64,000 nt of DNA from an uncultured Bacteroidales bacterium (GCA_934725015.1 CAKVAS010000007.1:1-64000), one strand, 5' to 3'. Positions 7,561 through 16,761 are shown, counted from the first letter of the stretch. A program made the numbers and translations. Notes: generated by a model not told the origin, from the letters alone.

Positions 7561-7974
7561 CTACTGTTTCTTGTTCAGCATCTCCTTGGCCTCGACCGTC
7601 AGCGTCGCGTGGGGCACGAGGCGGAGCCTCTCCTTGGGGATGAGCTTGCCGGTGACGCGGCAGATGCCGTAGGTCTTGTTCTCGATGCGCACGAGAGCCG
7701 CCTCAAGGTTCTGGATGAACTTGTACTGGCGCTGGGCGAGCTGCCCGGCCTCCTCCTTCGAGAGAGCCGAGGCGCCTTCCTCAAGCCCCTTGAACGTAGG
7801 GGATGTGTCGCCGATGTCGTTGCTTGACGAATGCGTGACGACGGCCCGAAGGGTGTTGTACTCCTCCTTCGCCTTGGCGAGCATATCAAGAATTATCTGT
7901 TTGAACTCCTGTAGTTCCTCATCGCTGTAACGGACCTGTACTTCAGGCTCATTGGTTTTCTTTTCCTCTGCCAT
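7561..7974 (-). CDS. DksA/TraR-like transcription factor without zinc cysteines
   Basis: The product has 137 residues. Its helical coiled-coil N-terminal half and C-terminal YGICRVTGKLIPKERLRLVPHATL segment match the DksA/TraR family, which binds the RNA polymerase secondary channel. In the zinc-binding region only one of the four usual cysteines remains (the C of YGIC), so the fold must be held without zinc. The acidic NDIGDTSP segment sits where the coiled-coil tip is expected. The gene lies between ileS and lspA, 62 bases after ileS and nine before lspA, an arrangement consistent with one operon. Confidence 0.88.
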   Translation of the reverse strand: MAEEKKTNEPEVQVRYSDEELQEFKQIILDMLAKAKEEYNTLRAVVTHSSSNDIGDTSPTFKGLEEGASALSKEEAGQLAQRQYKFIQNLEAALVRIENKTYGICRVTGKLIPKERLRLVPHATLTVEAKEMLNKKQ

Positions 7975-8036
7975 AATATATAAGTTTTAATGTCAGCCTC
8001 TTGAATCTATTTGCTAATCTCTTTCGAAATATCTTT

Positions 8037-11000
8037 CTATATCTTTTTGACGTCGATGTTAACTGTGCCCTCGCCCCATTCGACATCCGAACCTGCCGGG
8101 GCATCAACCATGGCGACGCCGACCGCGAGGGTCTGCGACGCCACATAGTCGGCGTAAACAGACAAGGCATCAGCAATTTCCGCCCTGTACTCCGGAACAT
8201 CCGTGAATATGCCGACGCGAACCCTGTCAGTGACCTCGAACCCGCTGTCCTTGCGGAGGTTCTGAATCCTGTTTATGAGCTCGCGGGCAGTTCCCTCGCG
8301 ACGGAGTTCGTCAGTGACGGTGATGTCGAGTGCGAGAGTGAGCGGGCCGTCACTCGCCACGAGCCAGCCCGGCATATCCTCGGAAGTAATCTCGTAGTCC
8401 CCCTTCTTCAGGACGACGTCGCCCGAAGGAAGGCCGAGAACATACTCGTCCGAAGCCTCGATTGCCGCGATGGTCTCCTGAGAAAGCCGAGGGAACGCCG
8501 CAGCAATCTCCTTCATCTGCTTTCCGTAAATCTTGCCGAGAGTCTTGAAGTTCGGCTTTATCTTCTTCGTTATGATGCCGGCGGTGTCATGGATGAACTC
8601 GGCGTCCTTCACGTTCACCTCTCCGAGAAGCAGAGCCTTCACCTTCTCAAGCTGCTCCTTCACCTTATCGTTCAGGACGGGGATGACGAGCTTGGAGAGC
8701 GGCTGGCGGACCTTGATGTTCACCTTGCGACGGAGCGCGAGCACCATAGACGACGCCCTCTGCGCAAGTTCCATCCTCTCCTCAAGATCCTTATCCACAA
8801 CGGTCTCATTGTACTGAGGCATAGGAACATAGTGAACTGAGCGGAACTCGCCGGTCTCCCCTCCCGTGAGGTCGAGGTAGAGACGGTCCATGAAGAACGG
8901 CGCAATCGGAGCGGCAAGCTTGGAAACGGAAAGAAGAACCTCATGCAGGGTCTGGTAGGCCGAGAGTTTGTCCGTGTCCATCGTGCCTCCCCAGAAGCGC
9001 TTCCTGCCGAGGCGCACGTACCAGTTGCTCAGGTGGTCGCATACAAATGCCTGAATGAGACGGCCGGCCTGCGTCACGTCATAGTCCTCGTAGGCGGCGA
9101 CGACATCCTTCACGAGCGTGTTGAGCAGGGAAATTATCCACCTGTCAAGCTCCGGACGAGCGGCATACGGCACAGGCTCGGAAGAAGGGTCGAACCCGTC
9201 AACGTTCGCATAGAGGGCGAAGAAGGAATAGGTGTTGTAGAGAGTCCCGAAGAACTTCCTTCGAACCTCATCCACGCCGGACTCGTCGAAGCGGAGGTTG
9301 TCCCACGGCTGGGAGTTGGTGAGCATATACCAGCGGAGGGCGTCAGCCCCGTATTTGTCAAGCTGTCCGAACGGATCCACGGCGTTTCCGAGCCTCTTGC
9401 TCATCTTGTTGCCGTCCTTGTCGAGCACCAGCCCGTTGGAAATCACGCGACGGAAAGCGCACGAGTCGCTCACCATAGTGTGAATCGCGTGCAGGGTGTA
9501 GAACCAGCCGCGTGTCTGATCCACTCCCTCGGCAATGAAATCGGCCGTGCATCCGAAATCTTTGCTTCCAAGACTACGGAGGCCCTCCTGAGCATAAGGC
9601 ATGGCTCCGGAGTCAAACCACACGTCGATGAGGTCAGTCTCACGGGTCATCTTTTTTCCCGACGGAGAAACAAGGAATATGTTATCGACATAAGGCCTGT
9701 GAAGGTCAATCCTGTCATAGTTTTCCTTGGACATATCCTCCGGAGAGAATCCCTTGTCCTTCAGAGGATTGGAGTTCATGACTCCAGCTGCTACGGCCTT
9801 CTCTATTTCGGCATAGAGTTCCTTCACCGAACCTATGCACTTCTCCTCCTTTCCGTCCTCGCTGCGCCATATAGGAAGCGGAGTTCCCCAATAGCGGCTG
9901 CGGCTGAGGTTCCAGTCCTGGATGTTCTCCAGCCACTTGCCGAAGCGTCCGGTTCCGGTGGATTCCGGCTTCCAGACAATCGTGTCGTTCAGTTCCATCA
10001 TCCGCTCCCTCACCGCAGTGGTTCTGATGAACCATGAGTTAAGCGGGTAGTAGAGCACCGGCTTGTCGGTTCTCCAGCAGTGCGGATAGGTGTGGACGTG
10101 CTTTTCTATCTTGAACGCCTTGCCCTGCGACTTGAGCATCATACAGATGTCGATGTCAAGGGTAGGCGCGTCAGGCGCGAGAGATGAGTCGTAGGCGTTC
10201 TTGACATATCTTCCCGCCCATTCTGCATAGTCCGGGGAGACATATTTAGCGGCATATCCGGCATCCATGTCCTCCACGCGGAAGAATCGTCCCTGCCTAT
10301 CGACCTGCGCATAGCGGTCGCCGTTCCGGTCAAGAACCATAATCGGCGGCACCCCGGCCTGCTTGGCGACCCTGTTGTCGTCCGCTCCGAAGGTCGGGGC
10401 GATGTGGACGATGCCCGTAGTGCCCTCCTCAACCGTGACGTAGTCTCCGCCGATTACGCGGAAAGCCCCGTCAGTCTCCGGCCTGAACCACGGAATCAGC
10501 TGGTGATACTTGATTCCGAGCAGTTCACTTCCTTTGAACTCGCCGTCAAGAATCTTATAAGGAACCAGCTTGTCCCCCTGCTTGTAGTCCTCAAGTGAAA
10601 GTTCGGCAGCCTTAGGGTTGAACCAGCTGCTGACCAATGCCTTGGCTACCACATAGATTGCCTGCTTGCCGGAATACGGGTTGAAGGACTTCACGCGGAC
10701 ATAGTCGATGTTCGGTCCCACGCAGAGAGCCGTGTTTGAAGGCAGAGTCCACGGAGTCGTCGTCCATGCGAGGAAATAGACCGGGACGGTCTCGCAGCCG
10801 AAGAGAATCTGTGACTTCTCGTCCTTGATGACCTCGAACTGCACCGTGGCCGTCGTGTCCTTCACGTCGCGGTAGCATCCGGGCTGGTTGAGCTCGTGGG
10901 AACTCAGTCCCGTGCCTGCGGCCGGAGAGTAAGGCTGGATGGAGTAGCCCTTGTAGAGCAGCCCCTTATTATATATGTCCTTCAGGAGATACCACAGTGT

Positions 11001-11471
11001 CTCGATGTAGCGGTTGTCGTAGGTGATGTAAGGGTCGTTCATATCCACCCAATAGCCGATTCTTTCGGTCAGCGACATCCACTCCTTCGTGTATTTCATC
11101 ACCTCCTTGCGGCAGGTGTCGTTATACTCCTCGACTGAAATCTTCGTCCCGATGTCCTCCTTGGTGATTCCGAGCTTCTTCTCCACGCCGAGCTCAACCG
11201 GAAGCCCGTGGGTGTCCCAGCCGGCACGACGCCTAACCTTGAATCCGCTCTGCGTCTTGTAGCGGCAGATTGAGTCCTTGATGGAACGCGCCATCACATG
11301 ATGTATGCCCGGCATTCCGTTGGCGGAAGGCGGTCCCTCGAAGAACACGAATTCCGGAGCGCCCTCGCGCAGCTCCAGTGACTTCTCAAACGCATGGTTG
11401 TCCTTCCATCTTTCGAGAACCTCGTTCCCGACGGCAACCAGATCCAGTCCCTTATATTCCTTGAACTTCAT
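8037..11471 (-). CDS. ileS: Isoleucyl-tRNA synthetase
   Basis: IleS is a class I aminoacyl-tRNA synthetase that charges tRNA-Ile and edits misactivated valine. The product has 1144 residues. The HIGH-type signature appears as GIHHVM (residues 55-60) after FFEGPPSANG, and the KMSKS loop as GNKMSKRLGN near residue 690. Between them is the CP1 editing domain (about 190-430), followed by the anticodon-binding helical domain with WDNLRF... and a C-terminal extension typical of the long IleS type. The ATG at 11471 follows a clear promoter at 11562-11592, leaving a leader of roughly 80-90 bases. Confidence 0.98.
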   Translation of the reverse strand: MKFKEYKGLDLVAVGNEVLERWKDNHAFEKSLELREGAPEFVFFEGPPSANGMPGIHHVMARSIKDSICRYKTQSGFKVRRRAGWDTHGLPVELGVEKKLGITKEDIGTKISVEEYNDTCRKEVMKYTKEWMSLTERIGYWVDMNDPYITYDNRYIETLWYLLKDIYNKGLLYKGYSIQPYSPAAGTGLSSHELNQPGCYRDVKDTTATVQFEVIKDEKSQILFGCETVPVYFLAWTTTPWTLPSNTALCVGPNIDYVRVKSFNPYSGKQAIYVVAKALVSSWFNPKAAELSLEDYKQGDKLVPYKILDGEFKGSELLGIKYHQLIPWFRPETDGAFRVIGGDYVTVEEGTTGIVHIAPTFGADDNRVAKQAGVPPIMVLDRNGDRYAQVDRQGRFFRVEDMDAGYAAKYVSPDYAEWAGRYVKNAYDSSLAPDAPTLDIDICMMLKSQGKAFKIEKHVHTYPHCWRTDKPVLYYPLNSWFIRTTAVRERMMELNDTIVWKPESTGTGRFGKWLENIQDWNLSRSRYWGTPLPIWRSEDGKEEKCIGSVKELYAEIEKAVAAGVMNSNPLKDKGFSPEDMSKENYDRIDLHRPYVDNIFLVSPSGKKMTRETDLIDVWFDSGAMPYAQEGLRSLGSKDFGCTADFIAEGVDQTRGWFYTLHAIHTMVSDSCAFRRVISNGLVLDKDGNKMSKRLGNAVDPFGQLDKYGADALRWYMLTNSQPWDNLRFDESGVDEVRRKFFGTLYNTYSFFALYANVDGFDPSSEPVPYAARPELDRWIISLLNTLVKDVVAAYEDYDVTQAGRLIQAFVCDHLSNWYVRLGRKRFWGGTMDTDKLSAYQTLHEVLLSVSKLAAPIAPFFMDRLYLDLTGGETGEFRSVHYVPMPQYNETVVDKDLEERMELAQRASSMVLALRRKVNIKVRQPLSKLVIPVLNDKVKEQLEKVKALLLGEVNVKDAEFIHDTAGIITKKIKPNFKTLGKIYGKQMKEIAAAFPRLSQETIAAIEASDEYVLGLPSGDVVLKKGDYEITSEDMPGWLVASDGPLTLALDITVTDELRREGTARELINRIQNLRKDSGFEVTDRVRVGIFTDVPEYRAEIADALSVYADYVASQTLAVGVAMVDAPAGSDVEWGEGTVNIDVKKI

Positions 11472-11561
11472 ATATTGTGTTTCTTTTGTTCTTATGTTTC
11501 CCCAACCGCACCCGAAGGCTCCCGGCTGTTCCGTCGGACGCCCTCAAACTTTTTGAACTGA

Positions 11562-11592
11562 CAAAGATAATGAATTGTGGAGTTTTTACAAA
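11562..11592 (-). promoter_or_regulatory. Promoter of the ileS operon
   Basis: On the minus strand TTTG (11589-11592) and TATCTTTG (11562-11569) are separated by 19 bases. This matches the Bacteroidota primary sigma consensus TTTG-N19/20-TAnnTTTG exactly. It points to ileS. Confidence 0.8.
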
Positions 11593-11667
11593 ATGATTAT
11601 TTTTGCAGAGTTTTTCCCGAAGGAGCGGATGACCTACGAATTTTGCCTTCGGACAAATTTTAGTGAC

Positions 11668-12162
11668 ATGAGCGTATTTGACATTATAGTTCTGGTGTGC
11701 CTGCTGGTTGCCCTGTGCATAGGGCTGAAAAAGGGATTCATCGGGCAGGTGGTCTCCCTGGTGTCGCTGTGCCTCGGGGTGTGGCTGTCGGTGACCTGCT
11801 CCTCTCCGGTGAGCCAGTGGCTGAAAGGCTGGATTTCGCTTGACGACACCGTGCTGAAAGTCATAGCCTTCGTGCTGATTTTCTGCGCCGTCGTCCTCGT
11901 GCTGACAGTGGTCGGGAAGATTCTGGAAAAGATTATAAAGGTGGTGCTGCTCGGGTGGCTGAACCGCCTGCTGGGGGCGACGCTCGCCGTCGTCGAATGC
12001 CTGCTGATTCTGGGCATCCTGCTCATGATTTTCGACGCGCTGAACGGCACTTTCTCGTTCGTGAGTGTGGAATATCTTGCAAAAACGACATTCTACGCGC
12101 CCCTGAAAACAATGTCCTACGCGATATTTCCCTACCTGAAGGAACTTTTCTTCTGGAATTGA
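11668..12162 (+). CDS. cvpA: CvpA family membrane protein
   Basis: The product has 164 residues and four hydrophobic helices (near 5-24, 28-47, 66-88 and 105-128), starting MSVFDIIVLVCLLVALCIGLKKGF, the usual CvpA opening (D-hhh-hhhhh-hhG..KGFI). CvpA proteins are inner-membrane proteins linked to envelope homeostasis and to colicin V production in E. coli. The frame is open from 11575 but the extra N-terminal part is not family-like, so ATG 11668 is chosen. tsaB follows 23 bases downstream. Confidence 0.85.
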   Translation: MSVFDIIVLVCLLVALCIGLKKGFIGQVVSLVSLCLGVWLSVTCSSPVSQWLKGWISLDDTVLKVIAFVLIFCAVVLVLTVVGKILEKIIKVVLLGWLNRLLGATLAVVECLLILGILLMIFDALNGTFSFVSVEYLAKTTFYAPLKTMSYAIFPYLKELFFWN

Positions 12163-12185
12163 GGGGACCAAAAAGAACACACAAG

Positions 12186-12914
12186 ATGGAAAGGATTATA
12201 TTGATTGAGACATCAACGAACCTCTGCTCGACGGCAATCGCCGAGGACGGGAAAATCACTTGCTACAGGGAGAGCGGCGAAAACCGTGCGCACGCGTCGC
12301 TCACGGCCGTATTCATCGACGAAATGCTCCGCGAACAGGGTTGCTCGCTAAAGGAGTGCTCGGCCGTGTGCATAAGCGAGGGACCCGGTTCATACACCGG
12401 ACTCAGGGTCGGTGTCTCCACCGCAAAGGGACTCTGCTTCGGGGCGGGAATCCCGCTGCTCAGCGTGGGCACGCTCGAAGTTCTCGTCGCCCAGGCACTT
12501 CAGGCAAGGCTTAACACCGGAAATCTTCCGGGCGAAGAGGCCTGTACGGAACAGGCGGAGTTCAGCCACATTGTCCCGATGATTGACGCCCGGAGAATGG
12601 AGGCCTACACGGCTGTCTTCGACGGCAACGGCACGCGGCTCACCCCGACGGAGGCCAAGGTGATTGACTCCGACAGCTTCAGCGACATCCTCGCGCAGGG
12701 ACCGGTGCTTTTCATAGGCGACGGCGCGGGCAAATGCCGGGAAACCCTCACGCATCCGAACGCGCATTTTCTCCAGACCTGTCCCAAGGCATCGGCAATG
12801 CTTGAGCCGGCAGCGGCGGAACTGAAAGAAAAACGGTTCAAGGACGTCGCCTACCTTGAACCGTTCTATCTGAAAGACTTTGTAATTACCCAGAGTAAAA
12901 AGAAATTGTTTTGA
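12186..12914 (+). CDS. tsaB: tRNA threonylcarbamoyladenosine biosynthesis protein TsaB
   Basis: TsaB is the dimerisation partner of TsaD in the complex that makes the universal t6A37 modification of ANN-decoding tRNAs. The product has 242 residues. It starts MERIILIETSTNLCSTAIAEDG, the ASKHA-fold phosphate-1 region, and has the diagnostic GPGSYTGLRVGVSTAKGLCF motif near residues 65-85. Longer upstream extension of the frame overlaps cvpA and is rejected. It shares the plus-strand unit with cvpA and ends at a hairpin (12933-12985). Another t6A-related gene, tcdA, is at 40961. Confidence 0.95.
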   Translation: MERIILIETSTNLCSTAIAEDGKITCYRESGENRAHASLTAVFIDEMLREQGCSLKECSAVCISEGPGSYTGLRVGVSTAKGLCFGAGIPLLSVGTLEVLVAQALQARLNTGNLPGEEACTEQAEFSHIVPMIDARRMEAYTAVFDGNGTRLTPTEAKVIDSDSFSDILAQGPVLFIGDGAGKCRETLTHPNAHFLQTCPKASAMLEPAAAELKEKRFKDVAYLEPFYLKDFVITQSKKKLF

Positions 12915-12932
12915 GCGTCTTTTGGGTCTATA

Positions 12933-12985
12933 TTTGTCCCCTCATCGGTCACATACGCCCGGTATGCTCCCTCTTCGGGGACAAA
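12933..12985. terminator. Inverted repeat between convergent genes
   Basis: TTTGTCCCC (12933-12941) pairs perfectly with GGGGACAAA (12977-12985) around a 35-base loop that has its own weak pairing. It lies between tsaB (plus) and the minus-strand lipoprotein gene, where a bidirectional terminator would be expected. No long U-run follows, so it is a candidate only. Confidence 0.5.
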
Positions 12986-13096
12986 TCTATCCTCCAAAAT
13001 ACATCTCAAAACAAATCAGCGTTTTTTATTGGCGGGAAAATGCCCAGATTTATTGGCAAAAGAATTCCCAAGAGAGAAACTTGAGAAATGATGCCA

Positions 13097-14233
13097 TTAC
13101 TTCAGCAGCCTGTTCAACAGCTGGTCGAGGGATTTCTCGTCAGTGACCTTCGCATCGACGAGCTCGCCGTGGCTGATGAAGTAGGACGTCGGCAGCTTCT
13201 CTATGTTGTACTGACCGATGTACTTCGAGTTAGCGCCCTTTGAATCACAGACATTTATCCACGGGAGAGCCTGTTCCTTGACCGTCTTAGCCCAGTTGGT
13301 CTTGTCGAGGTCGAGGGCCACGGCATAGATTTCCAGTCCTCGGGAGTGGAACCTGTCGTAGAAAGTCTTCAGCACATCAAGGTTGAAGCGGCACTGCTCC
13401 GGGTCGGACGCCGTCCAGAAATGCAGCATCACGAGCGGGGCATCGACCTCGCTGAGCTTCACTTTCCGCGCATTGATGTCCGGCAGCTCCACGTCGAGGA
13501 AAGAGACAGCCTCCGCGTTGCGGAGATTGTTCAGCAGCGCCATATAATCCATGCGCTCCTTCGCCTCTTCCTTCAGGGCCTTGACATATTTTGACTCGGG
13601 ATATACCGTCGCGAGCGAATCGGCGACGTTCAGCATCGTTATGCCGTCGGTCTCCTGTCCGAACACCGGAAGCTCGCCGGAGAAGGACTGATGAAACACC
13701 GGAATGACCGTTAGCGACCGGCTGTTTTCGAGGACATAGCGGACACAGCTGCGGTAGTAGCCGACGTACGTCTCCCCCATCTCGCGCTTGAGCGCGGCTA
13801 TCTCCCCGTCGTCCGTGGCGCGGTCAAGGTCATAGGCGAGGTCGGACATCTTCTCCGACGCCTCCCTGAAATCGCGCTCTATCTTCTGCATCTTCTCGCA
13901 GTCCTCCGAGCCGCTGACGGTGCAGCCGCCGAGAGTGTCGAGGACAACCTCCACACGGTCGCCGGACGAAAGCAGCAGCGACACAAGCCGCGCATTCCCG
14001 TCATAGAGGTCTATGAATTCCGGCTGCCCCTTCTCAAGCGTCACCTTACAGGCGGCTTTCCCGGACTTGTCCAGACAGAGGGTGTCCAGCACGGTGTTTC
14101 TGTTCAGGTTCTGAGCCTTTACCACAATCTCGCGGCCGGACTCGCCGCTTACGGTTACCTTTGCCCCACGGGAGCAGCCCGCAAGCATGACGGCAGCGAG
14201 CGCTGTCAGCGACAGCAGTCTGAGTGTTTTCAT
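13097..14233 (-). CDS. Thioredoxin-fold lipoprotein lacking the CXXC motif
   Basis: The product has 378 residues (ATG at 14233; an alternative ATG at 14242 adds three). It has a lipoprotein signal, MKTLRLLSLTALAAVMLAGC, then a beta-rich domain of about 90 residues like the N-terminal part of Bacteroidota thiol-disulfide lipoproteins, a helical middle, and a C-terminal AhpC/TlpA-like thioredoxin fold (VMLHFWTASDPEQCRFNL…YAVALDLDKTNW…YNIEKLPTSYFI). Where redox-active members have W-C-x-x-C, this has ASDPEQC, so only one cysteine remains and disulfide exchange is unlikely. The cis-Pro site (EKLPTS) is kept. It follows the HIT gene by about 50 bases on the same strand. The open frame extends far upstream through the HIT gene, but that part is a shadow. 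Confidence 0.85.
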   Translation of the reverse strand: MKTLRLLSLTALAAVMLAGCSRGAKVTVSGESGREIVVKAQNLNRNTVLDTLCLDKSGKAACKVTLEKGQPEFIDLYDGNARLVSLLLSSGDRVEVVLDTLGGCTVSGSEDCEKMQKIERDFREASEKMSDLAYDLDRATDDGEIAALKREMGETYVGYYRSCVRYVLENSRSLTVIPVFHQSFSGELPVFGQETDGITMLNVADSLATVYPESKYVKALKEEAKERMDYMALLNNLRNAEAVSFLDVELPDINARKVKLSEVDAPLVMLHFWTASDPEQCRFNLDVLKTFYDRFHSRGLEIYAVALDLDKTNWAKTVKEQALPWINVCDSKGANSKYIGQYNIEKLPTSYFISHGELVDAKVTDEKSLDQLLNRLLK

Positions 14234-14289
14234 AAGATTCATATTGCTTTTCGAGCCTTCGCAAGCCGCGAAATCTGTCCGACTCCGGG

Positions 14290-14691
14290 CTACAAGGCCA
14301 AGTATTCCCTGTAAATATCCGCCGAGATGCGTTCCATCTCCTCGGCGCTGACCTCCACGTGCTTTCCGAAGACCATGTCCGACTCCTTCTGGAGCGGGAC
14401 GAGATGAATGTGGGTGTGCGGAACCTCCATTCCGAGCACGGCGACGCCCACCCTCCTGCAAGGAACCGCCCTCCCGAGCGCCGTGGCAACCTTCTTCGCG
14501 AACTCGCACAGGCCGATGTACGTCGGGTCGTCGAGGGCGAAGATGTAGTCGTTCTCGACATTCTTGGGAATCACGAGGGTATGCCCCGGAACCATCGGGT
14601 TGATGTCGAGGAATGCATAATAGTCGTCGTCCTCCGCACATTTGTACGAAGGAATCTCGCCTTTGGCGATACGTGTAAAGATTGTTGACAT
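14290..14691 (-). CDS. HIT family nucleotide hydrolase/transferase
   Basis: The product has 133 residues: a histidine triad protein of the Hint type, which cleaves nucleoside phosphoramidates such as adenylated amino compounds. It starts MSTIFTRIAKGEIPSYKCAEDD, has VPGHTLVIPK (residues 34-43), and carries the triad as HTHIHLVPL near residues 92-100. It is complete and of normal length. It lies 52 bases after greA on the same strand, and the thioredoxin-fold lipoprotein gene follows. Confidence 0.94.
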   Translation of the reverse strand: MSTIFTRIAKGEIPSYKCAEDDDYYAFLDINPMVPGHTLVIPKNVENDYIFALDDPTYIGLCEFAKKVATALGRAVPCRRVGVAVLGMEVPHTHIHLVPLQKESDMVFGKHVEVSAEEMERISADIYREYLAL

Positions 14692-14743
14692 ATTATAATA
14701 TATGTGAATATCCCGCCCCTAAGAAACATGAAGGTTTCTAAGG

Positions 14744-15211
14744 TTACAGGGTTATGTCGAGAATCTCGAACTTTATGACGCCGGAAGGAACCTTGGCTTC
14801 GACGACTTCGCCCTTGGAGTGTCCCATCAGGGCCTTTCCTATCGGGGTCGTGGCGGCAAGCTTTCCCTTCGTGAAGTCAGCCTCGGACTCGCCGACAAGC
14901 GTGAATTCCATTTCCTTGCCGAGCGAAAGGTTCTTCACGCGCACCTTGTTGAGCATCTGAACCTTGTCGGTTCCAATCTGCGACTCGTCGATGACCCTCG
15001 CGTTGGCGAGCTGGTCCTGAAGCTTCGAAATAGTGAGTTCAAGCAGTCCCTGAGCCTCGCGCGCGGCCTCGTATTCTGCGTTTTCCGAAAGGTCTCCCTT
15101 GTCTCTCGCCTCGGCAATCTGAGCCGAAATCACAGGACGCTGGGCGATTGCGTCGGCCAGATCCTTCTTGAGCTTGTCCATACCCTGCTGGGTAACATAA
15201 TGAATAGCCAT
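14744..15211 (-). CDS. greA: Transcription elongation factor GreA
   Basis: GreA binds the RNA polymerase secondary channel and stimulates transcript cleavage in backtracked complexes. The product has 155 residues: an N-terminal coiled coil with the acidic tip (AEARDKGDLSENAEYEAAREAQ) and a C-terminal FKBP-like domain (SPIGKALMGHSKGEVVEAKVP-type segment, here TPIGKALMGHSKGEVVEAKVP near its end). ATG at 15211 (MAIHYVTQQG) is preferred over an upstream extension that is not family-like. A promoter lies at 15288-15321. Confidence 0.96.
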   Translation of the reverse strand: MAIHYVTQQGMDKLKKDLADAIAQRPVISAQIAEARDKGDLSENAEYEAAREAQGLLELTISKLQDQLANARVIDESQIGTDKVQMLNKVRVKNLSLGKEMEFTLVGESEADFTKGKLAATTPIGKALMGHSKGEVVEAKVPSGVIKFEILDITL

Positions 15212-15287
15212 AATTTTATGTTTTATTTGAATAGACAATAAAATAAACAGAGCCCCGCTTTCAATGGCGGAACCCCAACTACCTCCG

Positions 15288-15321
15288 CAAAGTTAGGCAA
15301 TTTTTTCATCGAAGCAACAAA
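15288..15321 (-). promoter_or_regulatory. Probable greA promoter
   Basis: On the minus strand TTTG (15318-15321) and TAACTTTG (15288-15295) are 22 bases apart, slightly wider than the usual 19-21. The -7 element is exact and lies about 75 bases before the greA ATG. The leader can form a CCGC/GCGG hairpin. Confidence 0.6.
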
Positions 15322-15439
15322 TATTCTCGAAAAAAGACAACTAATCGTCGGAAATGCTTACCTTTACGCCCCGTTTTCCGCGAGACACAGCGATTTACGG
15401 AAACGGGCACATTTACATTATAACACATAATCATATAAC

Positions 15440-16726
15440 ATGATGGACATGAAACATACTGCAATATTTTTTCTTGCCGCATTTTTTGCCATTGCGGGAG
15501 CCTGCACTCCCGAAACGACGCTGAAGACCGATGACGGCACGGAACAGCCTGAAAAGCCGGGCGGAGAAGACAAACCCGGAGGAAACGAAGAGAATCCTGA
15601 CAACCCGGAGAAACCGGGAGGAGACCAAGAGAAGCCCGGTGGGGAGGACAAACCCGGCGGGGACGAGAAGCCGCCGGTGAATGTCGTTGTGGTGAATCCG
15701 GGCGAGAAATATGTGGAGACAAAGCCGACCCCGCTGCATCCGGAACTCGAACACAGCGTGGAATACCATGAATTTTTCAACCCTCTTCAGGACGATTTGG
15801 ACGAGTTCGGGAACATCGATTATGTCTGCGCACAAGGCAAAGGCACGGACTGGCCGTATATCACGGAGGATTATTCCATCCGCTTCTACCAGAGCACTTC
15901 CGCATCGAAGAACGGAGGATACATCCGCGTCCGTGCCCACAACGGGGCGAAGATTCTCTCCGTGACCGTGGGCTCGGCGACTTCTACGAAAATAGCGCAC
16001 TCGCTCGACGGCAAGGCGAAGAAATCGGAAACGGCGGAGGTCAAGGCCGGAGGGACATACACGGTCGACACGGAGTGCAGTTCCGTGACCCTCTACTGCA
16101 TGGGCACGACACAGTCCGAGCGGTGGGAAATGAACTCAATCAAGGTGCGTTACAAAGGCGGCTTCGTTGAAGAGGACTTCTATGTAGAACCTAAGGAGTA
16201 CGGGCCGCTCGTGAGGGTGGAGCTTCCGTTCAGTGAGGACTTCGAAAGCGGATTCCCGACCACTGACAAACCGACATACGAGAAATACGGACTGACGGCC
16301 GGACGCGAAAACCTCCGGTGGAGCACATGGTACGGCTCATTCTCATGGCAGAATCCGATTGCCGGGAAGCAGAGCTCCCAACTGCGCATCTATCAGGAAG
16401 ATGAAGATTACTACGAAAACACGCAGTTCGGCCACCTGAAGATGGAATATTTCATCGAGAACTTGTCGAAGGTCAGCTTCAGGTACCGGTTCTCCGAGTT
16501 CTGGACCAAGGCCACAGTCTCATGGTGCGAGTTCGGCTCCAGCGAATGGCGCGACCCGCAGCAGATTGCCCTCCAAAACTACTCCGACCGCGAAACGGTC
16601 CAGTCCTTCACCTACGAGCTCGGCAAGACCGCCGACGCCAAGATCCGCATAGAGATTGACCCCGACAGCGGCCATCCGTCCAAAGGCCACAACGACCTGG
16701 CGTTCGACGACTTCGTGTTTGAATAG
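15440..16726 (+). CDS. Surface lipoprotein with Pro-Gly-Gly repeat linker
   Basis: The product has 428 residues. The lipoprotein signal ends IAGAC (Cys22). Residues about 30-75 are a low-complexity linker of repeated EKPGG/EDKPGG units, which would hold the rest off the membrane. The mature part has two beta-rich regions: one with KILSVTVGSATSTK…SVTLYC, and a C-terminal one opening LPFSEDFESGFPTTD and ending HNDLAFDDFVFE, which is the plan of concanavalin/jelly-roll modules seen in Bacteroidota surface proteins (choice-of-anchor type). No catalytic motif is recognised, so ligand binding is the best guess. A terminator hairpin follows at 16731-16761. Confidence 0.85.
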   Translation: MMDMKHTAIFFLAAFFAIAGACTPETTLKTDDGTEQPEKPGGEDKPGGNEENPDNPEKPGGDQEKPGGEDKPGGDEKPPVNVVVVNPGEKYVETKPTPLHPELEHSVEYHEFFNPLQDDLDEFGNIDYVCAQGKGTDWPYITEDYSIRFYQSTSASKNGGYIRVRAHNGAKILSVTVGSATSTKIAHSLDGKAKKSETAEVKAGGTYTVDTECSSVTLYCMGTTQSERWEMNSIKVRYKGGFVEEDFYVEPKEYGPLVRVELPFSEDFESGFPTTDKPTYEKYGLTAGRENLRWSTWYGSFSWQNPIAGKQSSQLRIYQEDEDYYENTQFGHLKMEYFIENLSKVSFRYRFSEFWTKATVSWCEFGSSEWRDPQQIALQNYSDRETVQSFTYELGKTADAKIRIEIDPDSGHPSKGHNDLAFDDFVFE

Positions 16727-16730
16727 TTTA

Positions 16731-16761
16731 TCCGTAAGTGGTATAAAAAGGGACTTACGGA
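16731..16761 (+). terminator. Terminator hairpin after the lipoprotein gene
   Basis: TCCGTAAGT (16731-16739) pairs perfectly with ACTTACGGA (16753-16761), with a T-rich stretch shortly downstream. It starts four bases after the stop of the lipoprotein gene. Confidence 0.65.

Noticed and set aside
8001..10037. Long plus-strand frames across ileS
   Set aside because: They are antisense shadows of a certain aminoacyl-tRNA synthetase gene.
14245..14641. Upstream extension of the thioredoxin-fold lipoprotein frame
   Set aside because: It overlaps the HIT gene in another frame, and a standard lipoprotein signal begins at 14233.
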